From positions 1 to 52,816 of the forward strand of contig JANQLM010000088.1 of the NCBI GenBank assembly GCA_028280635.1: a stretch of 52,816 nucleotides of DNA. Reading direction: 5' to 3'. The DNA comes from Halieaceae bacterium. GTDB taxonomy: Bacteria; Pseudomonadota; Gammaproteobacteria; Pseudomonadales; Halieaceae. Numbering within the stretch: the first letter of the stretch is position 1; each line of letters opens with the position of its first letter. Both the position numbers and the translations under genes were made by a program. This document shows, piece by piece, positions 49,397 through 52,816 of the stretch. The notes under the pieces were generated by a model. It saw only the letters and a list, made by a program, of their open reading frames with translations, was not told the origin of the DNA and ran no database searches.

Positions 49397-50737
49397 ATGC
49401 TGAGTTGGGACGAGTACAACGCGGAAGAAGGCGCAAGCGAAGCCAGGGCGGCAACGGCGCTTCCCAGTGAACCGCCGGTGAGTGGGGATCCCGGCAAGAA
49501 CGCCGGTGAGGCTGCAATCGCAGCGAAGGAAGCGCAAACAGCAGACACCCTGCCAACACCTATTGTGGAAACCATCAGCGAAGCCGAGGTCGAGCAACAG
49601 CTCGCCACGGCCGCGCCGGTGGCAGCGGATGCCGAGGCCGAGCAGGCACTGGCCGCCGCCAACCAGGCGATTGCTGAGATGGACGTGGCACCGGGCCTGG
49701 AAGAACTGGAGATGGGCGCCGCGCGTGTGTCCGTCGACGAGAAGGCCATGATCAATTGCCGTGCCGACCTCAACCAGCTGGTGCCCTTCAAATACGACTG
49801 GGCATGGCAGAAGTACCTGGACGGCTGCGCCAACCACTGGATGCCCCAGGAAATCAACATGACCGCCGACGTGGCCACCTGGAAGAGCGCCGATGGCCTG
49901 TCCGAGGACGAGCGCCGCATCGTGCTGCGCAGCCTGGGCTACTTCTCCACGGCAGACTCGCTGGTGGCCAATAACCTGGTGCTGGCCATCTACCGCCACA
50001 TCACCAACCCGGAGTGCCGCCAGTACCTGCTGCGCCAGGCCTTCGAAGAGGCGATTCACACTCACGCCTACCAGTACTGCATCGAGTCGCTGGGCATGGA
50101 CGAGGGCGAGGTATTCAATATGTACCGGGAGGTGCCCTCGGTCGCCAAGAAGGCGGCCTGGAGCCTCAGCCACACCCACGCCCTGAGTGATCCCAACTTC
50201 CACACCGGCACGCTGGAAGCGGACCAGGAGCTGCTGCGCAACCTGATCGGCTTCTACGCGGTCACCGAGGGCATTTTCTTCTACTGCGGCTTTACCCAGA
50301 TCCTCTCCATGGGCCGCCGCAACAAGATGACCGGCGTGGCCGAACAGTTCCAGTACATCCTGCGCGACGAGTCCATGCACCTGAACTTCGGCATCGACGT
50401 GATCAACCAGATCAAGCTGGAAAACCCGCAGCTCTGGACCGAGGAGTTCAAGCAGGAAGTGATCCAGATGGTGCTGGAAGGCACCCAGATCGAGATCGAG
50501 TACGCCCGCGACACCATGCCGCGTGGAGTGCTGGGCATGAACGCCGCGATGATGGAAGAGTACCTGCAGTTCATCTGCAACCGCCGCCTGGCCCAGTTGG
50601 GCCTGCCGGAGCAGTTTGCCGGGGTACAGAACCCCTTCCCGTGGATGTCCGAGATCATGGACCTGCGCAAGGAGAAGAACTTCTTCGAAACCCGGGTCAT
50701 CGAATACCAGACCGGCGGCGCGCTGAGCTGGGATTAG
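49397..50737 (+). CDS. nrdB: NrdB, class Ia ribonucleotide reductase small subunit
   Basis: NrdB holds the di-iron/tyrosyl radical. The 446-aa protein begins with about 100 low-complexity Ala/Glu-rich residues. The ferritin-like core follows, with radical Tyr in [16 protein letters not shown], iron ligands around [12 protein letters not shown] and [11 protein letters not shown], and the C-terminal [10 protein letters not shown] tail that docks on NrdA. It resembles the Pseudomonas/Chlamydia-like group but keeps Tyr rather than Phe. ATG 49397 has an AGGAGAG site; a GTG-type start upstream is not needed. Confidence 0.96.
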   Translation: MLSWDEYNAEEGASEARAATALPSEPPVSGDPGKNAGEAAIAAKEAQTADTLPTPIVETISEAEVEQQLATAAPVAADAEAEQALAAANQAIAEMDVAPGLEELEMGAARVSVDEKAMINCRADLNQLVPFKYDWAWQKYLDGCANHWMPQEINMTADVATWKSADGLSEDERRIVLRSLGYFSTADSLVANNLVLAIYRHITNPECRQYLLRQAFEEAIHTHAYQYCIESLGMDEGEVFNMYREVPSVAKKAAWSLSHTHALSDPNFHTGTLEADQELLRNLIGFYAVTEGIFFYCGFTQILSMGRRNKMTGVAEQFQYILRDESMHLNFGIDVINQIKLENPQLWTEEFKQEVIQMVLEGTQIEIEYARDTMPRGVLGMNAAMMEEYLQFICNRRLAQLGLPEQFAGVQNPFPWMSEIMDLRKEKNFFETRVIEYQTGGALSWD

Positions 50738-50754
50738 GTGATACACCCGTAAAA

Positions 50755-51003
50755 CGACACATAAGTCTGGATTTACGCCACATAAGTCTGGATTCCGCGA
50801 CACATAAAGCTGGATTGGGGGTCTATTAAAAACAATGAGTTACAGCCCCTTGCAGCCGAAATCGAGGAAAACTGGCAAAAGTGGTGTGTGGCGATTGGGC
50901 ACCCGGGGCAAGAATTTTGGGGCAAAAATCTTGCTTGAAACTCTGAAAATCTCCCCAAGTTCCAGATTTATGTGTCGCCAGGGAAATCCAGCTTTATGTG
51001 TCG
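50755..51003. mobile_element. 249-bp non-autonomous element with multiple terminal repeats (MITE-like)
   Basis: The core CGACACATAAGTCTGGATT is repeated three times at the left end (50755, 50776 and 50798, 21-22 bases apart) and twice inverted at the right end (50961-50977 and 50985-51003). The centre has no transposase; small ORFs there look random. Multiple terminal repeats are typical of certain insertion-sequence groups (IS21- or IS1202-like), so this is probably a deletion derivative. I see no clear target-site duplication. It lies directly after nrdB and occupies most of the 368-base gap. Confidence 0.85.
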
Positions 51004-51051
51004 TCGGGATGACGAACACAGGTAGGTAGGAAGCAAGTAGCAGTAAATCGA

Positions 51052-51075
51052 AGCGGCCTTTGGGCCGCTCTATTA
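51052..51075 (+). terminator. Hairpin after the element, possible terminator
   Basis: A 7-bp GC stem (AGCGGCC / GGCCGCT) with a four-base loop is followed by CTATTAAATTT. It could end nrdB-side transcription. Confidence 0.6.
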
Positions 51076-51105
51076 AATTTCAGCCGATACCAGTGAGGAT
51101 CGAGC

Positions 51106-51300
51106 ATGAGTGATAACAAGAAGGCTACGAGTGACACAGAAACCATTTTGATGGCGCTGGATCAGATCAGCCAGACCATTGATGTGATGACAAGCGTCGT
51201 TGGTCGCCTGCGCACTTATCTCCAAGAGCAGGAAGCGGTTCGAAGTACAGAAGACGTCAATGATGCGCCCTCTTTGGCGGGGAATAGCACAGTTCATTGA
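51106..51300 (+). CDS. Small hypothetical protein, 64 aa
   Basis: This is a 64-aa acidic, mostly helical protein (MSDNKKATSDTETILMALDQ and onwards) with a heptad-like helix TIDVMTSVVGRLRTYLQEQ. A GAGG site precedes the ATG. The base composition is lower in GC than the neighbouring housekeeping genes. The family is unknown. It could be a helical partner or antitoxin-like protein of the next gene, but the 210-base gap makes this speculative. Confidence 0.55.
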   Translation: MSDNKKATSDTETILMALDQISQTIDVMTSVVGRLRTYLQEQEAVRSTEDVNDAPSLAGNSTVH

Positions 51301-51510
51301 CTTGCATAGTCGGTGCGAGTCATCTCACCGGCTCCGTCTCGACAAACATCTAGTTGAATGCCTATCTCCAAGGCGAATATCCCTACCCCAAAAATTCTCC
51401 AAATAACGGATATTTGGCCCTCGGGAGGTCACGCCTCCGCTCGGGTAGCTGAGCATATAGTCACCTTCCGCTTCGAAGGGTAAGGAGAATCACTACTAAC
51501 GGAAACAACA

Positions 51511-52770
51511 ATGGGGCCAATAGCTCTTTTTGACAAATCATTCTTGCAGTCATTGTCTGTTGATGAATCCGTATGGTTTGATCGGTTTTTTCTCCCAAAC
51601 ATTTGTCCAATGTTTTATGTAGAAACCCTCGCAGACCTTGGGAAGCAAAAATCAAAAAAAGGAACACCAGAAGCAGAGGTTGCGATCATAGCTGACAAGT
51701 TTCCCGAAATGGGGGGTAGACCTTGTGTCCATCATAAAGAGCTGTGTATTGGCAATTTGATGGGTAATCCTCTCCCAATGAACGGGCGAATCCCTGTTGC
51801 CGGTGGTAGACCAGTAAAATCAGGAAAGGGCGTAGGCTATGTTTATGATCAATCACCAGAAGCTGAAGCATTCTCTCGATGGTCGAACCATGACTTCCTA
51901 GAACTTGAGCGAAGGTTTGCTCGCGCCTGGAGATCCTCACTCGAAATCCTAGACCTAAAGGAACTAGCGGGGCCCTTTGCTGCGCTAGGCATCACTGGAA
52001 AGACTTGCAAGTCGCTAAGCGATGCAAAGGCAATCGCCAATGCCATAGTTAACTCACGCAAGAAACCCTACGACCAAATGAAGTTGGTAGCGGTGTTCTT
52101 GGACATTCCACAGCAGCTGATTCCAAGCATAATTCAGCGCTGGCATATATCTGGGTTTCAGCCTCTCTCGCAGTACGCCCCCTATGCCGCATACGTGCTT
52201 CAAATAGAAATATTCTTCCAAGTGGCACTCGCGGCATCTTTGATATCCACGGATAGAGCTTCAAATAGGCAGGACATTGCCTACCTGTACTACCTCCCAT
52301 TTTGTTCAGTCTTCGTCTCCGGGGACAAACTTCACCGCAAAACCGCGCCACTTTTTACGAGGGTGGATCAAAGCTTTGTCTGGGGGCCTGAGCTTAAGAG
52401 TTCGCTCAAAGACATAAATAGTTTCTACTCTGCTCTCCCAGAAGAAACTAAGGAGAGGGGCGTGATGTCATTCGCTGGTTACCCGCCGACAGAGACAGAC
52501 AACCTCGTCGCACAGTTGTGGGACCAACACGTTGGCGCAGAATGGCGAGAGAATCCTACGATCTCGCCACCAAGAGGAGAAACAAAAGGGAATTCAAAGC
52601 TGATAGAACACTTAAAAGGCACCACTGAAGCACCGACCCTCGACATGAGCGAACTCGAAGAATTGCCAAGTGAACCGGAAAGCGTAAGTTTTCAGTACAA
52701 GATCAGAAAACGTAAGGGCTCTTGGTACCAAATCGACAAGAACATGAAGAACTCGAACCAGGATGACTAG
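51511..52770 (+). CDS. Hypothetical 419-aa protein, possible PIN-like nuclease fold
   Basis: No family is recognised for certain. The N-terminus (IALFDKSFLQSL with Asp8; Glu38 in FYVETLADLGK) and a later segment (RQDIAYLYYLPFCSVFVSGDKL, Asp255 and Asp272) look like the acidic positions of PIN-type nucleases: Asp after strand 1, Glu on helix 1, and Asp near YLPFC and GDK. Between them lies a long helical insert, and the C-terminus is charged and Pro-rich. The DNA is AT-richer than the rest of the window. A GGAA lies before ATG 51511. It has no clear homologue neighbour and lies beside the multi-repeat element. Confidence 0.62.
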   Translation: MGPIALFDKSFLQSLSVDESVWFDRFFLPNICPMFYVETLADLGKQKSKKGTPEAEVAIIADKFPEMGGRPCVHHKELCIGNLMGNPLPMNGRIPVAGGRPVKSGKGVGYVYDQSPEAEAFSRWSNHDFLELERRFARAWRSSLEILDLKELAGPFAALGITGKTCKSLSDAKAIANAIVNSRKKPYDQMKLVAVFLDIPQQLIPSIIQRWHISGFQPLSQYAPYAAYVLQIEIFFQVALAASLISTDRASNRQDIAYLYYLPFCSVFVSGDKLHRKTAPLFTRVDQSFVWGPELKSSLKDINSFYSALPEETKERGVMSFAGYPPTETDNLVAQLWDQHVGAEWRENPTISPPRGETKGNSKLIEHLKGTTEAPTLDMSELEELPSEPESVSFQYKIRKRKGSWYQIDKNMKNSNQDD

Positions 52771-52816
52771 GGTGCGCGCCGATATCAGCGCTTTAGCTTT
52801 CACCGATGCTTTTGGT

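Noticed and set aside
50835-51029. 64-aa ORF within the repeat-bounded element
   Set aside because: It runs through the right terminal repeats and has no transposase-like motif.

Overview
The window is a GC-rich chromosomal segment from a gammaproteobacterium. The gene orders aspS-yebC-ruvCAB-ybgC-tolQRAB-pal-cpoB-queE-queC and proA-nadD-rsfS-rlmH-mrdA-rodA-mltB-rlpA-dacA-ybeD-lipB, a Pseudomonas-type AspRS and polyamine genes of the SpuC type point to the Pseudomonas/Cellvibrionales side. A marine Halieaceae-like bacterium is my best guess, by inference only. No tRNA, rRNA, CRISPR array, prophage or intact transposase was seen.

Layout. 1-12,100 (minus strand): queuosine genes, the Tol-Pal envelope system, Holliday-junction resolution (RuvABC), YebC, AspRS, an FmdB-type zinc ribbon and an HU protein with a histone-H1-like tail. 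12,350-15,500: proS, a small lytic transglycosylase, a membrane-anchored helix-hairpin-helix protein and a DUF4404 protein. 15,500-22,500: two unassigned proteins, then a polyamine-catabolism group (SpuC-like aminotransferase, LuxR-type regulator, gamma-glutamylpolyamine synthetase-like enzyme) and a D-2-hydroxyacid dehydrogenase with an apparent signal peptide. 22,500-29,000: MATE exporter, acyl-CoA desaturase plus glutathione peroxidase, prfC, and a RegB-like sensor kinase whose phosphoacceptor histidine is glutamate. 28,989-38,891 (minus strand): lipoate, cell-wall elongation, ribosome-assembly and NAD/proline genes, mostly with overlapping or nearly touching ends. 38,900-40,400: iron genes bfd and bfr with Fur-box-like sites. 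40,400-45,400: YncE-like propeller, a LysR regulator divergent from an atypical citrate synthase, grxD and argD. 45,400-50,737: nrdAB behind a long control region with DnaA boxes and a pair of NrdR boxes. 50,738-52,816: a short non-coding element with multiple terminal repeats, then AT-richer DNA with a small ORF and a 419-aa protein that may have a PIN-like nuclease fold.

Most of the window is conserved housekeeping DNA. The points most worth a second look are the kinase lacking its histidine (27.7-29.0 kb), the 190-bp nested palindrome (25.85-26.04 kb), the multi-repeat element and adjoining PIN-like protein (50.7-52.8 kb), the related repeat arrays at 18.7 and 39.3 kb, the nrdAB control region, and the citrate synthase paralogue with Asp changed to Glu in its active-site motif.
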